Positions 45,391 through 54,041 of a DNA stretch of 54,041 nt are shown piece by piece. The stretch's first letter is position 1. Each line of letters opens with the position of its first letter. Source of the DNA: Limnohabitans sp. Rim8 (lineage in GTDB: Bacteria > Pseudomonadota > Gammaproteobacteria > Burkholderiales > Burkholderiaceae_C); the NCBI GenBank assembly GCA_945901045.1, contig CAMDKK010000023.1, forward strand, positions 1 to 54,041, in the 5' to 3' direction. The position numbers and the translations under genes were made by a program. The notes below the pieces were generated by a model, which did not search any database, had not been told where the DNA came from, and was given only the letters and a program-made list of their open reading frames with translations.

Positions 45391-48300
45391 ATGCCTAAGC
45401 GTACCGATCTCAAAAGTATCCTCATCATTGGCGCAGGCCCGATCATCATTGGTCAGGCCTGCGAGTTCGACTACTCGGGCGTACAAGCTTGTAAAGCCTT
45501 ACGCGAAGAGGGTTACAAAGTCATCTTGATCAACAGCAATCCCGCCACGATCATGACCGACCCTGCCATGGCAGATGTCACCTACATCGAGCCCATCACT
45601 TGGCAAACGGTTGAAAAGATCATTGCCAAAGAACGTCCCGACGCGATCCTTCCCACCATGGGGGGGCAAACGGCGCTGAACTGCGCGTTGGATCTGTGGC
45701 ACAACGGGGTGTTGGAAAAATACAAAGTGGAGTTGATTGGTGCAACACCAGAGGCCATCGACAAAGCAGAAGACCGTTTGAAGTTCAAAGATGCCATGAC
45801 TAAAATTGGTCTGGGTTCTGCGCGCTCAGGTATTGCACACAGCATGGAAGCCGCGTGGGATGTCCAAAAAACTTTAGGTTTCCCAACCGTTATTCGTCCC
45901 AGCTTCACATTGGGCGGCACAGGAGGCGGGATTGCCTATAACCCTGAAGAGTTTGAAACGATTTGCAAGCGTGGTCTGGAAGCCTCACCTACCAAAGAGT
46001 TATTGATAGAAGAGTCATTGCTGGGCTGGAAAGAGTACGAGATGGAAGTGGTGCGCGACAAAGCGGACAACTGCATCATTGTTTGTTCGATAGAGAACTT
46101 GGACCCCATGGGTGTACACACGGGTGACTCCATCACGGTGGCCCCAGCGCAAACCTTGACCGACAAGGAATACCAAATCATGCGCAATGCCTCTTTGGCT
46201 GTGTTGCGTGAAATTGGTGTGGACACGGGGGGCTCCAACGTTCAGTTCTCCATCAATCCCAAAGACGGCCGCATGATCGTTATTGAGATGAACCCACGGG
46301 TCTCGCGCTCATCTGCTTTGGCGTCAAAGGCCACAGGTTTTCCGATCGCCAAAGTGGCAGCCAAGCTGGCAGTCGGCTACACACTCGACGAATTGCGCAA
46401 CGACATCACAGGCGGTGCAACACCAGCTTCTTTTGAGCCCTCAATCGACTACGTGGTCACCAAGATACCGCGTTTTGCATTTGAGAAATTCCCGACGGCC
46501 GACAGCCGGTTGACTACCCAGATGAAATCGGTGGGCGAGGTGATGGCAATGGGTCGCACCTTCCAAGAGTCCTTCCAGAAAGCCTTGCGTGGCCTGGAAG
46601 TCGGCGTGGATGGTTTGAACGAAAAAACACAAGACCGTGAAGTGCTAGAGAAAGAGTTGGGCGAGCCCGGCCCCGAGCGAATTTGGTATGTGGGGGATGC
46701 ATTTGCCATGGGTTTGAGTGTGGATGAGGTGTTTGCCTTGACCAAGATCGACCCCTGGTTTCTGGTCCAGATCGAAGAAATCGTCAAGATCGAACTGGAA
46801 CTTGAAACCACATCGCTCGAAGCCATCACCGCAGACGAGTTGCGCGCGCTCAAGAAGAAAGGCTTCTCCGACCGTCGTTTGGCGAAGTTGCTCAAGACCA
46901 CAGAGCATGTGGTGCGTGCACGTCGTCACGCACTTAACATTCGCCCTGTCTACAAACGCGTAGATACCTGTGCGGCTGAGTTTTCGACAGACACGGCTTA
47001 CATGTATTCGTGCTACGAAGGAAACGGAGATGCTTTTGGCATGGGGGCTGGTGAATGCGAAGCCGAACCCACCAACAACAAAAAGATCATGGTGCTTGGC
47101 GGCGGACCTAACCGCATTGGCCAAGGCATTGAGTTTGATTACTGCTGCGTGCACGCCGCCCTCGCTATGCGCGAAGATGGCTACGAAACCATCATGGTCA
47201 ACTGCAACCCCGAGACTGTGTCTACCGACTATGACACGTCTGACCGTTTGTACTTCGAGCCCGTGACGCTGGAAGATGTGCTCGAAATCGTTGACAAAGA
47301 AAAACCGACGGGCGTGATTGTTCAATACGGTGGCCAAACACCTTTGAAATTAGCACTTGATTTAGAAGCTGCTGGCGTCCCCATCATTGGCACCAGCCCG
47401 GACATGATCGACGCTGCGGAAGACCGCGAGCGGTTCCAAAAATTGTTGCAAGAACTCGGTCTTCGACAGCCCCCTAATGCCACGGCCCGTAACGAACCAG
47501 AGGCTTTGGAAAAAGCCGCTGCCTTGGGTTATCCCTTGGTGGTTAGACCCAGCTACGTGTTGGGTGGCCGCGCCATGGAAATCGTGCACGAGCAACGCGA
47601 CTTGGAGCGCTACATGCGCGAAGCGGTCAAGGTGTCTCATGACTCACCGGTGTTGTTAGACCGTTTCTTAAATGATGCGATTGAATGTGATGTGGATTGC
47701 CTGCGCGACTCCGAAGGCAAAACTTTCATCGGTGGTGTGATGGAGCACATCGAACAAGCGGGTGTTCACAGTGGTGACTCGGCCTGTTCATTGCCTCCTT
47801 ACTCCTTATCGGCCGAGACAGTGAACGAACTCAAGCGTCAATCGGCCGCCATGGCTGGCGCGTTGAACGTGGTGGGTTTGATGAATGTGCAGTTTGCTAT
47901 TCAACACGTGGATGGCAAAGACGTCATCTATGTCTTGGAAGTGAACCCTCGCGCCTCGCGCACCGTGCCCTACGTTTCCAAAGCGACTGGCATTCAGTTG
48001 GCCAAGGTCGCTGCACGGTGTATGGCGGGTCAAACTTTGGCTTCGCAGGGCATCACCCATGAGGTGACTCCACCGTATTTCTGTGTCAAAGAAGCAGTGT
48101 TCCCTTTTGTGAAGTTCCCAGGCGTTGACACCATCCTCGGCCCCGAGATGAAATCCACCGGTGAAGTGATGGGCGTTGGCAAAACATTCGGCGAAGCCTT
48201 CATCAAAAGTCAATTGGGCGCAGGCACCAAATTGCCACGGCCGACCCAAGCGAATGGTTCGCCATCGGGGAAAGTGTTCATCTCGGTCAAGAACAATGAC

Positions 48301-48669
48301 AAGCCCCGAGCCATTGAAGTGGCTCGTCAGTTGGTGGCGCAAGGTTTTAACCTGATTGCCACCAAGGGCACGGCTCTGGCCCTCAATGAAGCTGCTGTAT
48401 CGTGCGCTACTGTGAACAAAGTGACCGAAGGCCGTCCGCACATCGTGGACATGATTAAGAACAATGAAGTGGTCTTGGTGATCAATACGGTTGAGGAGCG
48501 TCGCAATGCGATTGCCGATTCTCGGCACATCCGAACCTCAGCCTTGCTCAACCGCGTCACGACATTCACAACCATTGCTGGCGCGGAGGCTGCCGTTGAA
48601 GGCATGAAATACATGGACCAGTTGGATGTGATTTCGGTTCAAGAAATGCATGCACAATTGACAGCCTAA
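45391..48669 (+). CDS. carB: Carbamoyl-phosphate synthase large subunit
   Basis: Synthetase subunit of 1092 residues with two homologous ATP-grasp halves. The first starts [18 protein letters not shown] and includes [13 protein letters not shown]; the second starts [17 protein letters not shown] and includes [13 protein letters not shown]. The C-terminal MGS-like allosteric domain ([20 protein letters not shown]) ends the protein. The ATG at 45391 ([11 protein letters not shown]) is chosen; the frame extends upstream through the repeat-like spacer. Confidence 0.98.
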   Translation: MPKRTDLKSILIIGAGPIIIGQACEFDYSGVQACKALREEGYKVILINSNPATIMTDPAMADVTYIEPITWQTVEKIIAKERPDAILPTMGGQTALNCALDLWHNGVLEKYKVELIGATPEAIDKAEDRLKFKDAMTKIGLGSARSGIAHSMEAAWDVQKTLGFPTVIRPSFTLGGTGGGIAYNPEEFETICKRGLEASPTKELLIEESLLGWKEYEMEVVRDKADNCIIVCSIENLDPMGVHTGDSITVAPAQTLTDKEYQIMRNASLAVLREIGVDTGGSNVQFSINPKDGRMIVIEMNPRVSRSSALASKATGFPIAKVAAKLAVGYTLDELRNDITGGATPASFEPSIDYVVTKIPRFAFEKFPTADSRLTTQMKSVGEVMAMGRTFQESFQKALRGLEVGVDGLNEKTQDREVLEKELGEPGPERIWYVGDAFAMGLSVDEVFALTKIDPWFLVQIEEIVKIELELETTSLEAITADELRALKKKGFSDRRLAKLLKTTEHVVRARRHALNIRPVYKRVDTCAAEFSTDTAYMYSCYEGNGDAFGMGAGECEAEPTNNKKIMVLGGGPNRIGQGIEFDYCCVHAALAMREDGYETIMVNCNPETVSTDYDTSDRLYFEPVTLEDVLEIVDKEKPTGVIVQYGGQTPLKLALDLEAAGVPIIGTSPDMIDAAEDRERFQKLLQELGLRQPPNATARNEPEALEKAAALGYPLVVRPSYVLGGRAMEIVHEQRDLERYMREAVKVSHDSPVLLDRFLNDAIECDVDCLRDSEGKTFIGGVMEHIEQAGVHSGDSACSLPPYSLSAETVNELKRQSAAMAGALNVVGLMNVQFAIQHVDGKDVIYVLEVNPRASRTVPYVSKATGIQLAKVAARCMAGQTLASQGITHEVTPPYFCVKEAVFPFVKFPGVDTILGPEMKSTGEVMGVGKTFGEAFIKSQLGAGTKLPRPTQANGSPSGKVFISVKNNDKPRAIEVARQLVAQGFNLIATKGTALALNEAAVSCATVNKVTEGRPHIVDMIKNNEVVLVINTVEERRNAIADSRHIRTSALLNRVTTFTTIAGAEAAVEGMKYMDQLDVISVQEMHAQLTA

Positions 48670-48720
48670 AGTCATTTGGCCATAGAAAGATGGCTTGTTG
48701 AATGGCGATATTTGTTTTTA

Positions 48721-48755
48721 CCGCCGAGGGGTAACGCTCGGCGGTTTGTTTTTTT
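48721..48755 (+). terminator. Strong terminator between carB and greA, in the greA leader
   Basis: CCGCCGAG-GGGTAACG-CTCGGCGG, an eight-pair stem, followed by TTTGTTTTTTT. The greA ribosome-binding site (GGAG) begins directly after the T-run. Confidence 0.9.
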
Positions 48756-48767
48756 GGAGAAATAAAG

Positions 48768-49244
48768 ATGGCTACCATTCCAATCACCAAGCGTGGTTCT
48801 GAACTGCTCAAGGCAGAGTTGCATCGGCTTAAAACCGTCGAACGCCCTTCGGTGATTGCTGCGATTGCCGAGGCGCGCGCGCAAGGCGATTTGAGCGAAA
48901 ACGCTGAATATGAGGCGGCCAAGGATCGTCAAGGCTTCATCGAGGGCAGAATCCAAGAAGTAGAGGGTAAGCTGTCTGCAGCGCAAGTGATTGACCCTTC
49001 CAGTGTCGATGCCGGTGGGCGGGTGGTGTTTGGTACCACCGTCGACTTGCAAGAAGAAAGTTCTGGCGAAAACGTGACCTATCAGATTGTGGGTGAAGAC
49101 GAAGCCGATTTGAAGTTGGGCTTGGTCAATATCAGCAGCCCCATTGCGCGCGCGTTGATCGGCAAAGAAGAGGGCGATTTGGCTGTCGTTCAGGCGCCTG
49201 GTGGTGCCAAGACTTATGAAATTTTGGCCATCCGGTACGAGTAA
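48768..49244 (+). CDS. greA: Transcription elongation factor GreA
   Basis: Factor of 158 residues that reaches into the RNA polymerase secondary channel and stimulates cleavage of backtracked RNA. The N-terminal coiled coil contains the tip acidic pair in ARAQGDLSENAEYEAAKDRQ. The C-terminal domain has GVVFGTTVDL-like strand (GGRVVFGTTVDL) and SSPIARALIGKEEGD. GGAG lies ten bases before the ATG. It is convergent with the glycosyltransferase-like gene, 15 bases away. Confidence 0.97.
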   Translation: MATIPITKRGSELLKAELHRLKTVERPSVIAAIAEARAQGDLSENAEYEAAKDRQGFIEGRIQEVEGKLSAAQVIDPSSVDAGGRVVFGTTVDLQEESSGENVTYQIVGEDEADLKLGLVNISSPIARALIGKEEGDLAVVQAPGGAKTYEILAIRYE

Positions 49245-49259
49245 GCCTGCCGGTTTGGA

Positions 49260-50009
49260 TTATTCGCGCCAGTGATCAGCGACCCAGCTTGCAGGTTGAA
49301 TAAATCTCCATCGCCGGTTGCGTTTACCTGCCAGCGCATCCGGCGGGTTGCATTCTCCATGAAATATAACGATGCGTGCATCTTTCGGAATGAATGGCGC
49401 TTTCCAGTAATTGGTGGGCCATCTGGGAATACCGTGGTATTTGAAGCTGGGGCACCAAGACGTGTCCCAATATTGAAGCTTGCCTTGACGATGTAGAAAG
49501 TCCGATAAATAGGCTTGTTCATTGCGGAACTTATGCCGGATCTCGTCCACATGGGTTCGAAAATAACTCAACACATCAGGATGAGCCCCGAGCTCAAAAC
49601 GGTAGACCGAAGAGTTTCCGGTGATCCGCCAGGGGCGTTTGTAGTCGTGAATGATCAAGAATTCGCCGGGTTGCTCAAAGAATACATTCAGACTGCCGAC
49701 GATCACAACATCCACATCAAGAAACAGCGCCGTGCCTTTCAGGCCATGCAGATCGGCGGCAAAAGACACCAGTTTGGTCCAACCCCGTTCGGGAATTCCA
49801 GCCGGAAGATCCAATGGGGGAATCGGCAGACAGACCACATCTGGGCGGATCCCATGTGCATCATCGGTCAGGCACACCATCTGGAAATCACCTGGTAAGT
49901 GGCGCCTGACCATGGCATACAAGCGGTTTACGTATTCAGGACCGTATTTGGTCCCCCACTTCATGCAAATGATGTGGCGTTGCTTGGACGGCTCAACTGC
50001 ACCCGGCAT
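49260..50009 (-). CDS. Glycosyltransferase-like protein with DxD motif
   Basis: A 249-residue protein without signal peptide or membrane segment. ALFLDVDVVIVGSL contains a D-x-D (Asp98, Asp100), as in GT-A-fold glycosyltransferases such as family 8. YWDTSWCPSFKYHG and VIFHGECNPPDAL near the C-terminus resemble the later metal/acceptor motifs. Donor and acceptor are unknown. The ATG is one base after the yhbY stop, so it is probably translated from the same mRNA. Confidence 0.7.
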   Translation of the reverse strand: MPGAVEPSKQRHIICMKWGTKYGPEYVNRLYAMVRRHLPGDFQMVCLTDDAHGIRPDVVCLPIPPLDLPAGIPERGWTKLVSFAADLHGLKGTALFLDVDVVIVGSLNVFFEQPGEFLIIHDYKRPWRITGNSSVYRFELGAHPDVLSYFRTHVDEIRHKFRNEQAYLSDFLHRQGKLQYWDTSWCPSFKYHGIPRWPTNYWKAPFIPKDARIVIFHGECNPPDALAGKRNRRWRFIQPASWVADHWRE

Positions 50010-50010
50010 T

Positions 50011-50487
50011 TCAGGCGCCTTGGTTGCGCTTTTTGACGGATTTTTGTTTGACCTTGGCGCGTTTGACTTGGCCTCCTGACGTCAGGCGCTGGTTCCCGAG
50101 AACGCGCAGGGTCTTGACCTCAGGCCGTTGGCCACCACGCGAGCTGTATTTCAGGACCTTGAAATCCCGAGGACCTGCCATGCGGTCTTCGTCGACGGTT
50201 TTGGCTTTTTCTGGTTGAGGGCGCCACAGGACAAAGAGTTTGCCAATGTGCTGTATGGGGGCTGCGCTGAGTTTGTCAGCCAGTTCCAGGTACATGGCCT
50301 CGCGCAGGGCACGGTCGTCACCCAAGACGCGAATTTTGATGAGTCCATGAGCGTTCAAAGCGGCATCGGCCTCTTTGATCACGGCGGGTGTGAGCCCGCC
50401 ATTTCCGATCATCACTACGGGGGATAAGTGGTGTGCATCGGCGCGGTGAACCTTGCGCTCAGCAATTGTGAGTTGAATTTGGGACAT
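50011..50487 (-). CDS. yhbY: YhbY/CRM-domain RNA-binding protein
   Basis: A 158-residue protein. The first 95 residues are the YhbY (CRM) ribosome-assembly domain with [39 protein letters not shown] and [10 protein letters not shown]. The rest is a basic tail rich in Lys/Arg ending [10 protein letters not shown]. The start at [11 protein letters not shown] (50487) is chosen; an upstream frame overlaps rlmE. It is divergent from rlmE, with 31 bases between starts. Confidence 0.9.
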   Translation of the reverse strand: MSQIQLTIAERKVHRADAHHLSPVVMIGNGGLTPAVIKEADAALNAHGLIKIRVLGDDRALREAMYLELADKLSAAPIQHIGKLFVLWRPQPEKAKTVDEDRMAGPRDFKVLKYSSRGGQRPEVKTLRVLGNQRLTSGGQVKRAKVKQKSVKKRNQGA

Positions 50488-50492
50488 AGCGC

Positions 50493-50500
50493 TATTATCC
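50493..50500 (-). promoter_or_regulatory. Candidate -10 of yhbY, very close to its start codon
   Basis: On the minus strand GATAAT stands about seven bases before the yhbY ATG, with TTCATA as a possible -35 inside the first codons of rlmE. If used, the mRNA would be leaderless or nearly so. Confidence 0.4.
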
Positions 50501-50518
50501 CCGCATGGAAGAGAGAAT

Positions 50519-51187
50519 ATGAAAGTTAAAACCAAAAGTAAAAAAGTCAATAAGTCATGGCTCAATGACCACGTCAATGACACCTATGTCAAGTTGGCTC
50601 AAAGGGAGGGCTTTCGAGCGCGTGCAGCCTACAAACTGAAAGAAATTGACGAAACCCTGGGGCTGATCAAACCGGGGCACCTGGTCGTGGATTTGGGCTC
50701 AGCGCCTGGTGCATGGAGTCAGTATGTGCGTCGCCGGCTTTCACCCCTCGGGGCTGCTTCAGGCACCTTGAACGGAACCATCATAGCCCTTGATTTGTTG
50801 CCCATGGAGCCGATAGAAGGTGTGCAATTTTTGCTCGGTGATTTCCGTGAGGCGGCGTTGCTCGACCAACTTGACGCGTTGATGGCGGGTCGAAGAGCCG
50901 ATGTGGTCGTGTCAGACATGGCACCCAATTTATCGGGTATTGCCGCCGCTGACGCGGCGCGAATAACCCATTTGGTGGAATTGGCTGTGGATTTTTCTAA
51001 ATCGCACATGAAGCCAGAAGGCGCTCTTGTCGTTAAGTTGTTTCATGGTGCAAGCTACAGCCCCTTGGTTCAATTGTTCAAAGAAACTTTCAAAGCGGTC
51101 AAAACCATCAAACCCAAGGCCTCACGGGACAAGTCATCAGAAACTTTTCTGGTGGGCATTGAAGTCAAACCCATCGAACCCAAGTAA
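50519..51187 (+). CDS. rlmE: 23S rRNA 2'-O-ribose U2552 methyltransferase RlmE (FtsJ)
   Basis: A 222-residue Rossmann methyltransferase. [15 protein letters not shown] contains the catalytic Lys, [14 protein letters not shown] is the SAM site, [11 protein letters not shown] carries the catalytic Asp, VVKLFHG the second Lys, and SSETFLVG the Glu (K-D-K-E tetrad). AAGAGAG precedes the ATG. It lies 124 bases before ftsH, an arrangement conserved in proteobacteria. Confidence 0.97.
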   Translation: MKVKTKSKKVNKSWLNDHVNDTYVKLAQREGFRARAAYKLKEIDETLGLIKPGHLVVDLGSAPGAWSQYVRRRLSPLGAASGTLNGTIIALDLLPMEPIEGVQFLLGDFREAALLDQLDALMAGRRADVVVSDMAPNLSGIAAADAARITHLVELAVDFSKSHMKPEGALVVKLFHGASYSPLVQLFKETFKAVKTIKPKASRDKSSETFLVGIEVKPIEPK

Positions 51188-51271
51188 GTTGTGTGTATTT
51201 TGTGATATTTCCTTGTGTTTTTAAGGCTTAGCTTGATATCAGTGGCCACAAGGGCTTGTGTGAAGCCTAAA

Positions 51272-51277
51272 ATACAT
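51272..51277 (+). promoter_or_regulatory. Candidate -10 upstream of ftsH
   Basis: TAAAAT about 35 bases before the ftsH start codon. No matching -35 was seen. ftsH could also be read from the rlmE promoter. Confidence 0.3.
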
Positions 51278-51311
51278 TCTCAATTTGAAGCTTTTGTGAC
51301 TGGAGTCCTGC

Positions 51312-53222
51312 TTGAATAACCAGTGGTTTTCTAAAATAGCTGTTTGGCTGGTGATTGGCATGGTGCTCTTCACCGTGTTCAAACAGTTCGACACCCGCGC
51401 TGCATCCGGTGCAGGTTATGTGGGTTATTCCGACTTTCTCGAAGAGGTTCGTGCGAACCACATCAAGACCGCTACCATCCAAGAAGGTCAGGGCGGCACC
51501 GAGATTGTGGCTACGACCAATGACGACCGTCGCTTGCGCACCACCGCCACTTACCTGGACCGCGGTCTGGTGGGTGACTTGATTGCCAACGGCGTCAAGT
51601 TTGATGTGAAACCGCGCGAAGAAGGCTCCCTGCTCATGACCCTGCTGGTCAGTTGGGGCCCTATGCTGCTTTTGATTGGCGTTTGGGTGTATTTCATGCG
51701 CCAGATGCAAGGCGGCGGCAAGGGCGGTGCTTTCAGCTTCGGTAAAAGCAAGGCGCGCTTGCTGGATGAAAATGCCATTCCGGTGACTTTTGCCGACGTG
51801 GCTGGTTGCGATGAAGCCAAAGAAGAAGTTAAAGAGGTGGTGGACTTCCTTAAAGATCCTCAGAAATTCCAGAAACTGGGCGGCCGGATTCCACGCGGTT
51901 TGCTGTTGGTCGGCCCGCCTGGCACGGGTAAAACCCTGCTTGCCAAAAGCATCGCGGGTGAGGCCAAAGTACCTTTTTTCAGCATTTCCGGTTCTGATTT
52001 TGTCGAGATGTTCGTTGGCGTCGGCGCCTCCCGCGTACGTGACATGTTCGATAACGCCAAAAAGAACGCGCCTTGTATCATTTTCATTGACGAGATAGAC
52101 GCTGTGGGCCGTCAGCGCGGTGCAGGTTTGGGCGGTGGCAATGACGAGCGAGAACAAACTCTGAACCAGATGCTGGTGGAGATGGACGGCTTTGAGACCA
52201 ATCTCGGCGTGATCGTCGTGGCGGCCACCAACAGGCCTGACATTTTAGATTCTGCCTTGCTTCGCCCAGGACGTTTTGACCGTCAGGTGTATGTGACTTT
52301 GCCCGACATTCGCGGCCGTGAGCAGATTTTGGCCGTGCACATGCGCAAAATCCCGATCGGTCAAGACATGAATCCGGCCCTTATTGCCCGTGGCACCCCC
52401 GGCATGAGCGGCGCTGACTTGGCGAACCTGTGCAACGAGGCCGCATTGATGGCTGCGCGTCGCAATGCCCGCGTGGTTGAAATGCAGGACTTTGAAAAGG
52501 CCAAGGACAAGATCCTGATGGGTCCCGAGCGTAAGAGTATGGTCATGCCAGAAGAAGAGCGACGCAACACGGCTTACCACGAAGCCGGTCATGCCTTGCT
52601 TGGTAAGCTGCTTCCGAAATGCGATCCAGTGCACAAAGTAACCATCATTCCGCGTGGCCGTGCCTTGGGCGTGACCATGAGTCTGCCTGAAAAAGACCGC
52701 TACAGTTACGACAGCGAATACATGCTCAATCAAATCAGCATGCTGTTCGGTGGCCGCATTGCCGAAGAGGTGTTTATGCACCAAATGACCACAGGTGCCA
52801 GCAACGATTTTGAACGTGCCACCTCGATCGCTCGCGACATGGTGATGCGCTATGGTATGACTGCTGCTTTGGGCCCTATGGTGTATGCCGAAAATGAAGG
52901 TGAAGTCTTCTTGGGACGCTCGGTCACCAAAACGACCAACATGTCTGAGTCAACGATGCAACGTGTCGATGCAGAGGTCCGCCGCATCATTGATGAGCAG
53001 TACACATTTGCGCGTCGCTTGATTGAAGAAAACAGCGACAAAATGCATGCCATGGCCAAAGCCCTGCTTGAATGGGAAACCCTCGACGTTGAACAGTTGG
53101 ATGCGATCATGGCTGGTCGTGAGCCTGAAGCCTCTAAAGACTGGTCTCCCCGAACTCCACCCTCAGGCGGAGGAGGGACCCCACCTTCGGTCCAACCCGA
53201 TCCAGCCCCTACGGCGGCTTGA
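51312..53222 (+). CDS. ftsH: ATP-dependent zinc metalloprotease FtsH
   Basis: Membrane-bound AAA+ protease of 636 residues that degrades misfolded membrane proteins and regulators such as LpxC and sigma-32. TM1 is about residues 8-22, then a periplasmic domain, TM2 about 107-128. The AAA module has Walker A GPPGTGKT (201-208) and Walker B IIFIDEID (256-263); the zinc motif HEAGH is at 423-427. It starts with TTG at 51312, supported by GGAG at 51302-51305 and the MNNQWFSK-type N-terminus. There is no ATG until residue 17, inside TM1. Confidence 0.97.
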   Translation: MNNQWFSKIAVWLVIGMVLFTVFKQFDTRAASGAGYVGYSDFLEEVRANHIKTATIQEGQGGTEIVATTNDDRRLRTTATYLDRGLVGDLIANGVKFDVKPREEGSLLMTLLVSWGPMLLLIGVWVYFMRQMQGGGKGGAFSFGKSKARLLDENAIPVTFADVAGCDEAKEEVKEVVDFLKDPQKFQKLGGRIPRGLLLVGPPGTGKTLLAKSIAGEAKVPFFSISGSDFVEMFVGVGASRVRDMFDNAKKNAPCIIFIDEIDAVGRQRGAGLGGGNDEREQTLNQMLVEMDGFETNLGVIVVAATNRPDILDSALLRPGRFDRQVYVTLPDIRGREQILAVHMRKIPIGQDMNPALIARGTPGMSGADLANLCNEAALMAARRNARVVEMQDFEKAKDKILMGPERKSMVMPEEERRNTAYHEAGHALLGKLLPKCDPVHKVTIIPRGRALGVTMSLPEKDRYSYDSEYMLNQISMLFGGRIAEEVFMHQMTTGASNDFERATSIARDMVMRYGMTAALGPMVYAENEGEVFLGRSVTKTTNMSESTMQRVDAEVRRIIDEQYTFARRLIEENSDKMHAMAKALLEWETLDVEQLDAIMAGREPEASKDWSPRTPPSGGGGTPPSVQPDPAPTAA

Positions 53223-53228
53223 TTTCTA

Positions 53229-53258
53229 GGGGGCTTCGGCCCTTTTTTTTCTTTTTTG
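53229..53258 (+). terminator. Terminator after ftsH
   Basis: GGGC-TTCG-GCCC, a UUCG tetraloop hairpin extended by G on the left, followed by eight T. It lies 19 or more bases before folP. Confidence 0.88.
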
Positions 53259-53276
53259 GCCAGGCTTGAACATTCC

Positions 53277-54041
53277 ATGTTGTGGCAAACCACGCGTTTT
53301 TCCATAGATCTTTCAGCGCCTAAAGTCATGGGCATTTTGAATATCACGCCCGATTCATTCTCTGATGGGGGACTGCATAACAACGTGCCATCTGCGATGG
53401 CGCGTGCAGAGCAGATGCTCAAGGACGGCGCGCATATTTTGGATATTGGGGGCGAATCCAGCCGGCCTGGCGCACCTGTCATCTCTCTTGAAGAAGAGTT
53501 GTCACGTGTGGTTCCTGTCCTGCGGGAGTTGCTCAAGCTCGGTGTTCCGGTTTCCATTGATACCTGTAAATGCGGCGTCATGCAAACCGCCCTTGATTTG
53601 GGGGTGGACATCGTCAATGACATCTGGGCTCTGCGCCAGCCTGGGGCCCTGGAACTTGTGGCTTCTTATCCCCATTGCGGTATCTGCCTGATGCACATGC
53701 ATCGCGATCCGCAGACCATGCAAGTTCAGCCTATGGAAGGTGACATCCTGCCCGACGTGATTGCATTTTTGCAAGGGCGTTGCTTGGCTTTGACTGACTT
53801 GGGTGTTTCGCCCAGTCGGGTGATCGTGGACCCCGGTATTGGGTTTGGTAAAACAGTGGCTCAGAATTTCAGTTTACTGGCGAGGCAATCAGAGATCATG
53901 AGCTTGGGTTATCCCTTGTTAGCCGGTTGGTCCCGCAAATCAGCTTTGGGGCGTGTGATCGATGCGGCAGGGTATCCGACAAAAGCTCATGAACGCACCG
54001 CCGCCAGCTTGTCTGCGGTTGTCATGGCGGTAGAACGAGGG
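53277..54041 (+). CDS. folP: Dihydropteroate synthase (partial, cut by the right edge)
   Basis: Folate-pathway enzyme that joins p-aminobenzoate to the pterin diphosphate; target of sulfonamides. The 255 visible codons include VMGILNITPDSFSDGG, ILDIGGESSRPGA, VSIDTCKCGVM, VNDIWALR, VIVDPGIGFGKT and AGWSRKSALG, covering nearly the whole TIM barrel. Only the last 20-30 residues are missing. The pterin-binding loops look normal. Confidence 0.96.
   Translation, partial: MLWQTTRFSIDLSAPKVMGILNITPDSFSDGGLHNNVPSAMARAEQMLKDGAHILDIGGESSRPGAPVISLEEELSRVVPVLRELLKLGVPVSIDTCKCGVMQTALDLGVDIVNDIWALRQPGALELVASYPHCGICLMHMHRDPQTMQVQPMEGDILPDVIAFLQGRCLALTDLGVSPSRVIVDPGIGFGKTVAQNFSLLARQSEIMSLGYPLLAGWSRKSALGRVIDAAGYPTKAHERTAASLSAVVMAVERG

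Overview
The window is chromosomal DNA of a betaproteobacterium, most likely Burkholderiales, family Comamonadaceae (Limnohabitans/Rhodoferax/Polaromonas-like). This rests on the gene content and order (rpsB-tsf-pyrH-frr-cdsA-dxr-rseP-bamA-skp-lpxD-fabZ-lpxA-lpxB-rnhB; PhaR; a Bug-type solute receptor; 3-hydroxybutyrate dehydrogenase; carA-carB-greA; rlmE-ftsH-folP). The genus is an inference. Nearly all of the window is ordinary, dense, conserved chromosome. The accessory parts are an IS1380-family transposase at the left edge, two clusters of REP-like hairpins (4.76-4.82 and 5.86-5.97 kb), and an AT-richer patch between tRNA-Val and phaR (18.9-21.1 kb).

Layout. 1-1503: IS1380-family transposase running off the left edge on the minus strand. 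1.5-7.8 kb: NylB/class-C-beta-lactamase-like serine hydrolase, nth, a class I/II aminotransferase, an Asp-nucleophile alpha/beta hydrolase and a DUF3820 protein (this pair bracketed by REP hairpins), serB, and a Bug/TctC receptor. 7.8-12.6 kb: mfd (minus), divergent from ispD-ispF. 12.6-18.8 kb: an EnvZ/OmpR-type two-component pair with a 3-hydroxybutyrate dehydrogenase upstream, an alpha/beta hydrolase, and relA. 18.9-21.1 kb: tRNA-Val, a BLUF photoreceptor, a decayed DUF1080 gene and a cupin protein. 21.2-29.4 kb: phaR, rimO, tRNA-Leu, rnr, an SDR oxidoreductase, and an overlapping amidase / NAD(P)HX-repair pair. 29.4-44 kb: the translation / lipid / outer-membrane cluster from rpsB to rnhB plus a SpoU-type RNA methyltransferase. 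44-54 kb: carA, carB, greA, a glycosyltransferase-like gene and yhbY (minus), rlmE, ftsH and folP (cut by the right edge).

How the genes work together. dxr, ispD and ispF belong to the MEP isoprenoid pathway. cdsA makes CDP-diacylglycerol. lpxD/fabZ/lpxA/lpxB make lipid A precursors. bamA, skp and rseP build and survey the outer membrane. rpsB, tsf, frr, rimO, rlmE, yhbY and rnr serve ribosome function and RNA turnover. mfd and greA both act on stalled RNA polymerase. phaR and the 3-hydroxybutyrate dehydrogenase point to polyhydroxybutyrate storage.

No defence island, CRISPR array, prophage or large novel system was found. The observations most worth a second look are: the absence of uppS from its usual slot between frr and cdsA; Pseudomonas-style REP/BIME hairpins in a betaproteobacterium; terminator-like hairpins directly in front of the start signals of both mfd and greA; a palindrome suited to PhaR autoregulation; the BLUF photoreceptor; and the DUF1080 pseudogene.
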